This document shows, one piece after another, positions 41,246 through 49,255 of a stretch of DNA of 64,000 nt (positions are counted from its first letter, which is position 1; each line of letters starts with the position of its first letter). Made by a program: the position numbers and the translations under genes. The notes beneath the pieces are model-generated. The model made no database searches, had not been told where the DNA came from, and worked only from the letters and a program-made list of their open reading frames with translations. This DNA is from Adlercreutzia equolifaciens (GTDB lineage Bacteria; Actinomycetota; Coriobacteriia; Coriobacteriales; Eggerthellaceae): the NCBI RefSeq assembly GCF_029076695.1, contig NZ_JARFIK010000001.1, positions 1,178,001 through 1,242,000 on the forward strand, written 5' to 3'.

Positions 41246-43897
41246 ATGACTAGCATTTCTCGACGTTCGTTTGTTGGCGCCAGCGCCTTGGCAACGGCTG
41301 CCATGGTAGCGGGGTGCGCGCCGGATAGCGCGCTTGACCGCACCGAGACGGAGACGAACTTAGCAGGCACGGGTACAGGGTATCGCATCGATGCTGAATT
41401 CGATGAGAGCCAGAGCGGCGAGTGGGTTCCCGTAAGCTGCTGGACGAGTTGTGGCGGCCGCTGCCTTCTGAAGGCCTATGTGGTGGACGGCATGCCCATG
41501 CGCATCAAGACCGACGACATCGAAGAGGACAGCTTCGACCATTTCCAGAACCGCGCTTGCCCGCGTGGTCGCGCCCAGCGCATGCATGCCTTTGGCGCGG
41601 ATCGCATCAAGTACCCCATGAAGCGTAAGAACTGGCAGCCTGGTGGCGGAGAGAACGCCAACGGCGAAATGCGCGGTCGGGACGAGTGGGAGCGCATTTC
41701 CTGGGACGAGGCCTTCGATTTGGTGGCCACCGAGGTGAAGCGTATCGTTGACACCTATGGTCCAATGTCGATCAATTACGCCGGCATCCCCTTCTACAAT
41801 GCCCCTGTGGCTCAAACGCTGCTGCCGGCTTTGGGCGGCTATACGTGGCATCTGGGATTCACCTCCTATGGTTCGTGGACCAGCCAGCCTGACGCCATCG
41901 GCATCGACAATACTGCAGGCGAGCCAGGTACGATGGGTACTAACGATCGTCTGAGCATGTTGAAGTCCGACCTTATTGTGCTGCACGGAAACAACCCGGT
42001 GCATGCCGCCGCTGGCGCTCCGTCGCTCCATCTGATGCGTGCTCACGAGGCCGGTATTCCCTTCGTGTTTATCGGCCCGGACTACAATCCCACCGCTGCT
42101 ATGCTGAAAGCTCGCTGGATCACCGTTCGTCCTACCACCGATGCGGCCTTCCTCTCGGCGGTCATCTACGAGATGCTGAAGCTCGACGAGGAAAAGGGCG
42201 ACGTTGTCGACTGGGACTTCCTCTACAGCCACACCGTGGGATTCGACGATGATCATATGCCTGCGGACGCGAAGCTGAGGGAGAACGTGCGCGGCTACGT
42301 GATGGGCGCCTATGACAAAACGCCGAAGACGGCGGAATGGGCGGCTGAGATTTGCGGCTGTACGCCCGAGGACATTCGCTGGTACGCCGAGCAAGTGGGC
42401 AAGCAGAACAAGGTGTCGATGTACTACTCCTATGCTTGCGCTCGCAACTCTGCTGCGGCTACGCTGCCTCAGCTGGCGTTGACGCTCGCCTGCATGGGCG
42501 CGCATATCGGTGCCGAAGGCCAGCAGTTCGGGCCGACGTACCACTTCTTCGCCCATAACTGCGGCCCCAATTTGGTGCAGCCGGGTGAAATGCGCCAGGG
42601 GAACGGTATCGAGCTGCCGCAGAACTCGCCTTTCGGCGCGTTCGATACGGGCTATCGCGCGGCAAGCAGCTGGAAGGCAATGGCCGAGGGGCACGGTCCC
42701 GATGGCCAAACGGGCGAGGATGTGACCAAGGAGATGCGCATGATCTGGTGCGAGTCCGGCGGGTACCTTACCTCGCAGCCCGACGTGAACAACGGCATCA
42801 AGGCGTTTCGCAAGATGGACTTCGTCCTCACGCAGGCGTTCAACTTCAAGCCCGAGGCCCAGTACTCCGATATCGTGCTGCCCGCCTCGACGCCTTGGGA
42901 GTACGGCTACGATCAAATGGCCTTCCAGCAGTACAAGCAGTTCAACCGCGAGTCGTTCTTCTTCCCCAAAGCGTTCTCCGAGCCGCTGTTCGAATCGAAG
43001 CCCGACGTGGAGATTGCCAAGGAGCTGGCGAAGCGCCTCGGTCTCGATGCGGAGGCTCTGTGGCCCTACTCGGAAGAGCAGCGCCAATTCGAGCGCATTC
43101 TGAACGCGACGGTATGTGATGAGGACGGCGTTACCTATAAGCCGCTCGTATCCATTACCCAGGAGCGCATCGAGGAACTGGGTTTCGAGGGCGAAGCCCA
43201 CGATGGCGTGATCGATTACGACGAACTGCGTGCCAACGGCATGTATCACGTGGCCCGCAGGGAGGGTGATAACTACGGCTACATCGCTTACAAGGAGTTC
43301 GTGGACGACCCCGAGGGCCATCCGCTGAACACGGCAAGCGGCAAATGGGAGCTGTACTGCCAAACGGCGGCAGACGCCGAGAACGCCAAGGGTCTAATGG
43401 TCGAGATCAAGCCCTATGGCTGCTTGACTGAGTTCGGCGGCTACTTCGACGAGAAGCGCGTGTCGGGGGAATTCCCACTCATGGTGTACGAGCCCCATTA
43501 TCTGCGCCGCGCCCACACTACTCACGACAACGTGGGGTGGCTGCGCCAGGCATTTAAGAACCCGGTGTATCTGAGCGCTCCGGATGCGGCAGAGCGTGGC
43601 ATCGAGAATGGCGACGTGGTGGAGATCTCGAGCCCGACAGGCAAGATCTTGCGCCTTGCCTCGGTTGTGGAAACGCTTATGCCGGGCTGCGTCGGTCTCC
43701 CCCATGGCTCATGGGCCGAAGTGAATGACGAGGGTGTGGATGAGAACGGCTGCGAGAACAGCATCACGGTGAACTATCAGGCGGCCGGCTGGTACAACTC
43801 CTATCACGATACCGTGGTGGAAGTGCGCAAATACGAGGATCAAGACGTACCAATGGCCGATGAGCGCCCGCTGGTAGCGCCGGCTGGCATCGAATAA
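41246..43897 (+). CDS. Tat-exported molybdopterin oxidoreductase, DMSO reductase family, catalytic subunit (cluster 1)
   Basis: About 883 residues. The Tat signal ISRRSFVGASALATAAMVAG ends in a lipobox-like AGC. A [4Fe-4S] motif follows, VSCWTSCGGRCLLKA...ACPRGRAQR (C-x3-C-x3-C...C), then bis-MGD-binding domains (GNNPVHAAAGAP, LPASTPWEYGYDQ) and the C-terminal molydopterin dinucleotide-binding domain (GIENGDVVEISSPTGKI). The family reduces DMSO, TMAO and other N-/S-oxides and in Eggerthellaceae also includes catechol dehydroxylases; the substrate is unknown. The 4Fe-4S and TorD genes follow directly, with no membrane anchor gene here. ATG 41246 with AAGGGGG. Confidence 0.9.
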   Translation: MTSISRRSFVGASALATAAMVAGCAPDSALDRTETETNLAGTGTGYRIDAEFDESQSGEWVPVSCWTSCGGRCLLKAYVVDGMPMRIKTDDIEEDSFDHFQNRACPRGRAQRMHAFGADRIKYPMKRKNWQPGGGENANGEMRGRDEWERISWDEAFDLVATEVKRIVDTYGPMSINYAGIPFYNAPVAQTLLPALGGYTWHLGFTSYGSWTSQPDAIGIDNTAGEPGTMGTNDRLSMLKSDLIVLHGNNPVHAAAGAPSLHLMRAHEAGIPFVFIGPDYNPTAAMLKARWITVRPTTDAAFLSAVIYEMLKLDEEKGDVVDWDFLYSHTVGFDDDHMPADAKLRENVRGYVMGAYDKTPKTAEWAAEICGCTPEDIRWYAEQVGKQNKVSMYYSYACARNSAAATLPQLALTLACMGAHIGAEGQQFGPTYHFFAHNCGPNLVQPGEMRQGNGIELPQNSPFGAFDTGYRAASSWKAMAEGHGPDGQTGEDVTKEMRMIWCESGGYLTSQPDVNNGIKAFRKMDFVLTQAFNFKPEAQYSDIVLPASTPWEYGYDQMAFQQYKQFNRESFFFPKAFSEPLFESKPDVEIAKELAKRLGLDAEALWPYSEEQRQFERILNATVCDEDGVTYKPLVSITQERIEELGFEGEAHDGVIDYDELRANGMYHVARREGDNYGYIAYKEFVDDPEGHPLNTASGKWELYCQTAADAENAKGLMVEIKPYGCLTEFGGYFDEKRVSGEFPLMVYEPHYLRRAHTTHDNVGWLRQAFKNPVYLSAPDAAERGIENGDVVEISSPTGKILRLASVVETLMPGCVGLPHGSWAEVNDEGVDENGCENSITVNYQAAGWYNSYHDTVVEVRKYEDQDVPMADERPLVAPAGIE

Positions 43898-43912
43898 GAA
43901 GGGGGAGTTGTC

Positions 43913-44485
43913 ATGGCTTTGGGATTTTACTTCAATATGAAGCGCTGCACGGGTTGCCGCGCCTGCCAAGTTGCCTGCCAGGATCGCAATGATCTGCCGG
44001 TTGGTCTCGCGGCCCGAAAGGTGACCAGCTATGTGGCGGGAACCTACCCCGCTGCGATGCCCTATCACTATTCTGCCGGCTGCAATCATTGCGAAAGCCC
44101 CGCTTGCGTGGAAGTGTGTCCGACGGGAGCCTGTCAGAAAGCCGACGACGGTACCGTGTTTCGCGACGGAGAGGCCTGCATCGGGTGCGGGTCCTGTGTG
44201 GCTGCGTGTCCCTACGGGCATCCCATGCTTGACGAGGAGGCGAAGATCTCGATCCGCTGCGACTCGTGCAAGGCCTTCCGCGACCATGGCGAGCATCCGG
44301 TTTGCGTTGATGCGTGCCAGTACCGCGCTTTGGATTTCGGAGATTTGGATGAGCTTCGATCCAAGTACGGCGACGGTTTGGTGGCAGAACTGCCGTGCGC
44401 CCCTGATGGCGGCACAGAGCCGAATGTACTGGTGAACCCCAAGGATGCCGCCCTTCAGAGCGACTTCAAGGATTGGATCATGTAG
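43913..44485 (+). CDS. 4Fe-4S dicluster electron-transfer subunit, DmsB-like (cluster 1)
   Basis: 190 residues with four Cys-rich ferredoxin motifs: RCTGCRACQVACQ, GCNHCESPACVEVCPTGA, CIGCGSCVAACPYG and RCDSCKAF...CVDACQYRAL, the DmsB/NrfC pattern for four [4Fe-4S] clusters. It passes electrons to the catalytic subunit encoded 15 bp upstream, and is probably co-exported with it, since it lacks its own signal. The start has AAGGGGGAG. The downstream TorD gene begins 2 bp after the stop. Confidence 0.93.
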   Translation: MALGFYFNMKRCTGCRACQVACQDRNDLPVGLAARKVTSYVAGTYPAAMPYHYSAGCNHCESPACVEVCPTGACQKADDGTVFRDGEACIGCGSCVAACPYGHPMLDEEAKISIRCDSCKAFRDHGEHPVCVDACQYRALDFGDLDELRSKYGDGLVAELPCAPDGGTEPNVLVNPKDAALQSDFKDWIM

Positions 44486-44487
44486 CC

Positions 44488-45135
44488 ATGGAACAGTTGG
44501 AGCTCGCGACGGAGGAGATGCAGGCAGCGCGACGCTATCTCTACGCGCTCGGTCAGGTGCTGCTGGGCAACGAGCCAACGGCTGATCGCCTTGCAGTGGA
44601 CGAAGAGCTTCTTTCGGAAGCTCTGGCTATTGTAGGGCTGGAGGACGATGGGGCCCTTGCGGTGGCTCTGGCGGCGGCGCGAGAGGATGTCGACGGAACC
44701 GCTGCCCTGTGGACCAAGCTGTTCATCGGTCCCGCTACTCCGGCGGCAACGCCGTGGGAGTCGACGTATCGGTCGCGATCTAAGGCGCTGTTTCGTCAGG
44801 AGACGCTCGAAGTGCGCAACGCCTATCGCGCGCAGGGATTTCTGCCCCGAGCGTATCCCCGGGTTGCTGATGACCATATTGCACTCGAGCTTGGGTTCAT
44901 GGCAGCCTTGGCGGAGAAATCCCTGGAATCTCTTCAGGGAGGCGACGGCCGGGCGGTGCGGGATGCCGAGGAGGCTTCTCTCGGTTTCCTGAATGATCAC
45001 CTGCTGCGTTGGATCGATGATTACGCTGCCGATCTGTCTGCGCAGGCGCCCTCGTCCCTTTACGCTGCGCTCATTCAGCTTATCGCAAGACTTGCACGTC
45101 GGGACGCTGCGGTGATTGCTCAGCGGTTCGAATAA
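44488..45135 (+). CDS. TorD/DmsD family molybdoenzyme chaperone (cluster 1)
   Basis: About 215 residues, all-helical, with TorD-family landmarks: ARRYLYALGQVLLGNEP near the N-terminus, TKLFIGP, PWESTYRS, LFRQETLEVRNAYRAQGF and DDHIALELGFMAALAE. These cytoplasmic chaperones hold the catalytic subunit's Tat signal until cofactor is inserted. Position as third gene of the catalytic, 4Fe-4S, chaperone run supports the role. ATG 44488 chosen; 44473 is an alternative overlapping the upstream gene. Confidence 0.88.
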   Translation: MEQLELATEEMQAARRYLYALGQVLLGNEPTADRLAVDEELLSEALAIVGLEDDGALAVALAAAREDVDGTAALWTKLFIGPATPAATPWESTYRSRSKALFRQETLEVRNAYRAQGFLPRAYPRVADDHIALELGFMAALAEKSLESLQGGDGRAVRDAEEASLGFLNDHLLRWIDDYAADLSAQAPSSLYAALIQLIARLARRDAAVIAQRFE

Positions 45136-45151
45136 TCGCAATCTTCCTGCG

Positions 45152-45191
45152 GCGGCAGGCGATGCCTCCTTCGGGCATCGCCTGCTGCCGC
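45152..45191 (+). terminator. Terminator hairpin after cluster 1
   Basis: GCGGCAGGCGATGCC (45152-45166) pairs with GGCATCGCC-TGC-TGCCGC (45174-45191, 3-nt bulge). A very stable stem without a T-run, ending cluster 1 and abutting the lysR -10 box. Confidence 0.6.
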
Positions 45192-45197
45192 TATAAT
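45192..45197 (+). promoter_or_regulatory. -10 box of the lysR gene
   Basis: TATAAT, exact consensus, 26 bp upstream of the LysR ATG. The matching -35 would fall inside the preceding terminator hairpin; none is obvious. Confidence 0.5.
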
Positions 45198-45223
45198 GAT
45201 GGGTGAATGCGAAGGAGGTTGGT

Positions 45224-46132
45224 ATGGAACTGCTCGATCTGCGTTGCTTTGTCAAGCTGGTCGAAGAGGGGAGCGTTACCAAGGCTGCTTCGGTCATGCA
45301 CATGAGTCAGCCGAATTTATCGCGCCACCTTCTTCGCCTCGAGGACGAGCTCGGCGTGCAGCTATACGTGCGCGATTCGAAACATGCGAAGCTAACCGAT
45401 GCCGGCAGGAAGCTGCTCGAGTATGCCGCAACGGTCCTTGCTTTGGTTGACGAGGCAGCCGTTGCCGTGGGCAGGGGGGAAGAGGATCCGAAAGGACCTG
45501 TGCGCCTTGGTTTCGGGGATGCCGAGGCGATGTCGTACATCATGGATGCCATCACTGCCACGCGGCTTGCTTACGAGGGCGTGGTGTTTCATCTCTTCGC
45601 GGGTAATTCAATCTCTTTGCTTGATCGGCTGAATGGGGGACAGCTTGATTTCGTCTTCGAGGTGGAGCATGTGCCTCGGGTGGAGTTCGAGGAATTGACT
45701 ATCCCCGGCACCGACGTGTGGGGGGTGTATCCGCTGCCTGGCAGCGCGCTTGCGCAAAAGAGCTGTGTGACTCCGGAGGACTTGGCGGGCGAGCCGCTCA
45801 TCGTGTCGCGCCAGTTTCTTAAGAGCAGCTACTTGAAGCGCTGGGCGGGGGATTACTATCCCGAGATCAAGGCGGTGGTTTCCACCGATATTTTCCCGCA
45901 GGACTGGCGTCGCTTAGTTGAGGGCTGTGCGGGTCATATGCTCGGCTATCTTTATTTCCAGAACGAGAACGATCCCATTATGGGATCACGGGGAATTCCC
46001 TTCGAACCGCCGTTGGTAACGGGAAATGCACTCATCTGGAAGAAGGGGCGCCCTCTTTCACGAGCGTGCCAGGCATTTCTCGATGAGCTGCGCGCCATTA
46101 TTGGCGAAGAGGCAGATGGCGCTCAATTATAG
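45224..46132 (+). CDS. LysR family transcriptional regulator
   Basis: About 302 residues, full length. The winged helix (MELLDLRCFVKLVEEGSVTK, AASVMHMSQPNLSRHLLRLE) occupies residues 1-65, with the linker helix to about 90 and the type-2 periplasmic-binding effector domain from GPVRLGFGDAEAM to the end. ATG 45224 has an ideal AAGGAGG. It lies just after molybdoenzyme cluster 1 on the same strand with its own -10 box, so control of that cluster is plausible though LysR genes are more often divergent from their targets. Confidence 0.92.
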   Translation: MELLDLRCFVKLVEEGSVTKAASVMHMSQPNLSRHLLRLEDELGVQLYVRDSKHAKLTDAGRKLLEYAATVLALVDEAAVAVGRGEEDPKGPVRLGFGDAEAMSYIMDAITATRLAYEGVVFHLFAGNSISLLDRLNGGQLDFVFEVEHVPRVEFEELTIPGTDVWGVYPLPGSALAQKSCVTPEDLAGEPLIVSRQFLKSSYLKRWAGDYYPEIKAVVSTDIFPQDWRRLVEGCAGHMLGYLYFQNENDPIMGSRGIPFEPPLVTGNALIWKKGRPLSRACQAFLDELRAIIGEEADGAQL

Positions 46133-46250
46133 CCCCGCAACAAAGTAAGAGTGTTCTGGCTGGTCAGAGTAAAACTTTCCTTACCAACCAACCATTAGAA
46201 CGACTGGTGGAGCGTAGGGCAGATACCCGTTTGGAGGTATGTCGCTACAA

Positions 46251-46283
46251 AGAGCACCAGGCCTGCAGTTGACCCGGTGCTCT
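46251..46283 (+). terminator. Hairpin after lysR
   Basis: AGAGCACC (46251-46258) pairs with GGTGCTCT (46276-46283) between lysR and the convergent hydrolase remnant. No T-run. Confidence 0.4.
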
Positions 46284-46310
46284 CGCTTGCAATAGTGGGC
46301 ATCTACCGGG

Positions 46311-46646
46311 TTATCCCAAATACTCGCGGTAGAAGGTCTCAATGGCGTCGAAGGGGATGATATCGAGCTGGTCGTAGAGGTCGCAGTGACTGGCGCCAGG
46401 CACGATAATCAGGTTCTTGTTGGCGTTTTGGAAGTCACCCTTGTTCTGGCCCAGGCGGGCGAAGGCGTCCTTGCTGAAATAGCTGGAATGCGCCTTCTCA
46501 CCGTGGACGAGGAGCACCGCGTTCTGGATCTCGTCAATATAGGTGAGCAGCGGCATATTCAGGAACGGCAGTGTCGAGGTGGCGTTCCAGCCTTCGTTGG
46601 AGTTCAGCGAGCGGGGATGGTAGCCGCGCGGTGTTTTGTAGTAGGC
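46311..46646 (-). pseudogene. C-terminal remnant of an alpha/beta hydrolase
   Basis: Reading the minus strand from about 46646 gives LTYAYYKTPRGYHPRSLNSN, then NATSTLPFLN, then MPLLTYIDEIQNAVLLVHGE, KAHSSYFSKDAF and IIVPGASHCDLYDQLD, matching the C-terminal third of alpha/beta hydrolases often found with flavodoxin and LysR genes. It keeps the Asp/His end (GASHCDLYD) but lacks the nucleophile-elbow Ser and everything before it. The homology begins exactly at the flavodoxin stop codon, so a deletion probably fused the two genes' ends. An internal ATG at 46556 could give an 81-residue peptide, unlikely to be functional. Confidence 0.75.
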
Positions 46647-46651
46647 GTAGG

Positions 46652-47386
46652 TTAGATTCCGAGGCCTTCCACCCAGCTGGCCAGTTCGCTTTCACTTGCG
46701 GCGGCTGCGAAGCGCTGGCCGGAAAGCCAGGTGGCTTCGGGGGCGGCGTCGGCTAGAACCGAGGCACTCGAGCCCAGGGAGCTGGAGCCCGAGGTGCAGA
46801 AGGGGACAACGGTCTTTCCGGCCCAGTCGTAGCTTTCCACGAACGTCTGCATGATGGGAGGCGTGCGGCTCCACCAGATGGGATAGCCGAGAAAGACGGT
46901 GTCGTAGCGGCCCCAGTCAGGCACGGTGCCGGTAATTTCCGGGCGCGACGCGGGGTCGTTCAGCTCTCGCATGCAGCGAGCCGAGTCGTCGTTGTAGTCA
47001 AGGTCGGCTTCCGTGTAGGGCACGGCTGGCTCGATGCGGAACAGGTCGGCTTCGGTAGCGGCGGCCAGCTTCTCGGCAACGGCTTGCGTGTGTCCGGTGT
47101 TCGAGAAGTAAGCGATAAGGATGTTGTTGGCTGCCATGGGTTCCTCCTGAACTTTGCTTGCGGTTTCATCGTTCTGGGCAGTCGGCTCCTGGGCTGCCTC
47201 TTCATCCGTTGCCGTTGAGGTGGCGTAAGGCTCGGTGCTGGGAGCAGGAGCCTTCTGAGGCTCAGGAGCGTTGGATTGTTCTTTGAACTCGCTGGTTGCC
47301 CCTTCTACTTGCTGCGCGCATCCGCCGAGCACCATCGAGGATGCTGCGACCACTGCAGTGCTGACAAATGTACGTCGTGTGATCAT
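46652..47386 (-). CDS. Flavodoxin-domain lipoprotein
   Basis: About 244 residues. The N-terminus MITRRTFVSTAVVAASSMVL with lipobox GGC indicates an exported (Tat-like) lipoprotein. A Pro/Ala/Glu-rich linker (about 30-80) leads to a flavodoxin domain: ILIAYFSNTGHTQAVAEKLA (FMN phosphate loop), YDTVFLGYPIWWSRTPP and TVVPFCTSGSSSLGSS. An extracytoplasmic flavodoxin would be a quinone or small-molecule reductase partner. It is divergent from a truncated LysR gene and followed by a hydrolase remnant, so the locus is decaying, but this gene looks intact. Confidence 0.87.
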   Translation of the reverse strand: MITRRTFVSTAVVAASSMVLGGCAQQVEGATSEFKEQSNAPEPQKAPAPSTEPYATSTATDEEAAQEPTAQNDETASKVQEEPMAANNILIAYFSNTGHTQAVAEKLAAATEADLFRIEPAVPYTEADLDYNDDSARCMRELNDPASRPEITGTVPDWGRYDTVFLGYPIWWSRTPPIMQTFVESYDWAGKTVVPFCTSGSSSLGSSASVLADAAPEATWLSGQRFAAAASESELASWVEGLGI

Positions 47387-47504
47387 GGAGGGCCTTTCGG
47401 AAGGGTTTAGCGTGTCCCCCATTGTGAGCGCACGGCTATTAGATATCAAATTCCTATACGGTATGCTTATGTATGTCTAAAAGGCATAAAGAGAGAAGGG
47501 TTTC

Positions 47505-47867
47505 GTGGAGCTTCGCGTACTGCGGTATTTTCTTGCCGTGGTAGATGAGCGCGGCTATACCGCCGCCTCGGAGCGTTTGCATGTAACGCAACCAACTCTT
47601 TCGCGGCAGATTGCCGATTTGGAACGGGAGTTGGGCGCTGAGCTGTTCGTGAGAGGAAAGCACGGTCGACCTCTGGAGCTTACGGAGGATGGCGAGCTGC
47701 TCCGCCGCCGAGCAGAGGAAATCGTTGTCCTTGCTGAGCGCACTGAAGCAGCTTTCAGGGGTAATGAGGGCGTCTTGTCGGGCTCGGTGACCGTGGGTGG
47801 TGGCGAGACGCAGGGTATGACGCTCTTGGCCGACGCGGCCGTAACGTTGCGTGCTGCCCGCCTTTGA
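47505..47867 (+). pseudogene. Truncated LysR family regulator
   Basis: 120 residues: a normal LysR winged helix (MELRVLRYFLAVVDERGYTA, ASERLHVTQPTLSRQIADLE) and linker, then only the first strand of the effector domain (SGSVTVGGGETQGMTLLADA) before a stop. Full-length LysR proteins are about 300 residues, and no continuation is found downstream before ybjQ. GTG 47505 has GAGAGAAGGG. Divergent from the flavodoxin gene, whose regulator it presumably was. It could still bind DNA but not sense a ligand. Confidence 0.75.
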
Positions 47868-47914
47868 CACCTTGTGCCTGGTGCCCGATGCCTGATGCCG
47901 TAGCGGCGGTCCGC

Positions 47915-48238
47915 CTATGCTTTCTCTACCGTGACGGCGGTGCCCGAGGCGCTTACCATGAGCATGTTGCCCTGGCCGAGCACTTCGTAATCCACGTCTA
48001 CTCCGATGATGGCGTGGGCGCCTAGCGCCGCGGCGCGCTGCTCCATCTCGGCGATGGCCTGCGTGCGGGCCTGCAGGAGTTCCTCCTCGTAGCCCTCCGA
48101 GCGCCCGCCCACAATGTTGCGGATGCCGGCGCCAAAGTCGCGCAGAAAGTTGATGCCCGTGATGACCTCGCCGAACACGATGCCGTAGTAGCCGGTAACG
48201 CGATACCCTTCAATGGTGGGCGTCGTGGTAGTAATCAT
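47915..48238 (-). CDS. YbjQ/UPF0145 family protein
   Basis: 107 residues covering the whole YbjQ fold: [40 protein letters not shown], a helix [20 protein letters not shown] and [12 protein letters not shown]. The family forms pentamers and is annotated as a putative heavy-metal-binding domain; its role is not established. ATG 48238 with AAAGGAAC. It is divergent from the toxin-antitoxin pair. Confidence 0.92.
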   Translation of the reverse strand: MITTTTPTIEGYRVTGYYGIVFGEVITGINFLRDFGAGIRNIVGGRSEGYEEELLQARTQAIAEMEQRAAALGAHAIIGVDVDYEVLGQGNMLMVSASGTAVTVEKA

Positions 48239-48291
48239 GGGGTCGTTCCTTTCTGCTTGCTGCCTAATACTTTCAGTTTAACGTATTGCAT

Positions 48292-48322
48292 ACGTGATAC
48301 AATATGTATCACAAACGTGATA
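48292..48322 (+). promoter_or_regulatory. Operator and -10 box of the mntA-hepT operon
   Basis: GTGATAC (48294-48300), 5-bp spacer, GTATCAC (48306-48312) is a perfect inverted repeat, and ACGTGATA occurs at 48292-48299 and again at 48315-48322. TACAAT (48298-48303), a good -10 box, lies inside the palindrome. The arrangement fits autorepression by the RHH domain of the antitoxin. Confidence 0.6.
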
Positions 48323-48333
48323 TGAGGTGAGCC

Positions 48334-48864
48334 ATGGACGCGACTGTCGAAACCAAACTACCCGTTACCATGCGTCTTCCAAGGCGCGAAGTGGAGATTG
48401 TTGCTGACTACGCCCGCTCGTCGGGCATCACGAAGACTGACGCCTTTCTCCATTACCTCAGGCTCGGCATTCAGAGCGAGGGCAGTGCTGACGCACGGTT
48501 GGGCGAGATGGAAAAAATGCTCGCTGAAGTTCTGCGTCGACTGCCCGAGGAGCCGGCTTTTCGTGCGAATTCAGTGAGCTCCGCCATTGCGGATGAATGC
48601 TGCAATTTTTCTGCCATAAGACGTGCGATACTATTTGGCTCCTTCGCCCGCGGTGATGCGACGGCCGAAAGCGATGTCGACGTTCGGCTGGAGGTGGATC
48701 GCAAGGAAAAGTTCAGCTTGTACGATATGGCGCGGCTGCAAAAAGCAGTTGAGCGCAGAACGGGCCGGGAGGTCGACATCGTGACGGCTGACCGCATCAG
48801 GAATGAGAACTTGGCGCAAGCTATAGAAAGGGAAGGGGTGGTGGTCTATGAGCGCGAAGGCTAA
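48334..48864 (+). CDS. mntA: MntA-type nucleotidyltransferase antitoxin fused to an N-terminal RHH-like domain
   Basis: 176 residues. The first ~50 (VTMRLPRREVEIVADYARSS, GITKTDAFLHYLRLGIQ) look like a ribbon-helix-helix DNA-binding domain. A linker helix leads to a minimal nucleotidyltransferase domain with ILFGSFARGDATAESDVDVR (GS-x10-DxD catalytic motif) and EVDIVTADRI. Characterised MntA antitoxins add AMP to a HepT tyrosine, silencing its RNase activity. hepT overlaps its 3' end by 17 bp. The RHH extension is extra to the usual ~100-140-residue MntA and would explain the palindromic promoter site. ATG 48334 with GAGGTGA. Confidence 0.85.
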   Translation: MDATVETKLPVTMRLPRREVEIVADYARSSGITKTDAFLHYLRLGIQSEGSADARLGEMEKMLAEVLRRLPEEPAFRANSVSSAIADECCNFSAIRRAILFGSFARGDATAESDVDVRLEVDRKEKFSLYDMARLQKAVERRTGREVDIVTADRIRNENLAQAIEREGVVVYEREG

Positions 48865-49255
48865 CGATGCCCAGCGTATCCAGGAAATATATGATGTTAC
48901 AACGCAGACACTGGCGCAATTTGAGGATCTCGGGATCACCGAAGAGCAGTTCCTCAATCCGGCGAGCGCCCAGGAAGATCTGGTGGCCGATGGTCTAGTC
49001 AATCGCGTGCTGCGAGTAACCGAGGAAGGCGGCAAGCTCTCCGAGGAGTTCGCCGAATACGGCTTCGAGATGCGCGAAATGAGCGCGCTGCGCAATCGCA
49101 TAGCCCATGCGTACGGAACGGTTGACAAGGCAATTGTTTGGCAGGTGCTCGTCAAGGAATTTCCTGCGCTCGTAGAAAGCTGCGAACGTTACTGCGAAGA
49201 ACAAGGCCTGTACCTGTTGAAAACGTGGGAGCCTCTTTGGCCTTTCGCCTCGTAG
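48848..49255 (+). CDS. hepT: HepT-like HEPN ribonuclease toxin
   Basis: 135 residues, all-helical HEPN fold of the HepT (DUF86-like) group. The RNase motif is R-x4-H-x-Y in MSALRNRIAHAYGTVD (about residues 78-93). This includes the tyrosine that MntA AMPylates in studied systems. The start lies inside the antitoxin gene, the standard arrangement for this type VII module. Predicted to cleave RNA when released from control, causing growth arrest, possibly as a phage or stress response. Confidence 0.87.
   Translation: MSAKANDAQRIQEIYDVTTQTLAQFEDLGITEEQFLNPASAQEDLVADGLVNRVLRVTEEGGKLSEEFAEYGFEMREMSALRNRIAHAYGTVDKAIVWQVLVKEFPALVESCERYCEEQGLYLLKTWEPLWPFAS

Noticed and set aside
41246-43897. Naming the enzyme a catechol dehydroxylase or DMSO reductase
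   Set aside because: Motifs fit the broad family only; the molybdenum ligand and substrate pocket cannot be assigned by eye.
46311-46556. Intact small gene of 81 codons
   Set aside because: Homology to alpha/beta hydrolases continues upstream of its ATG in the same frame, so it is the end of a truncated gene.
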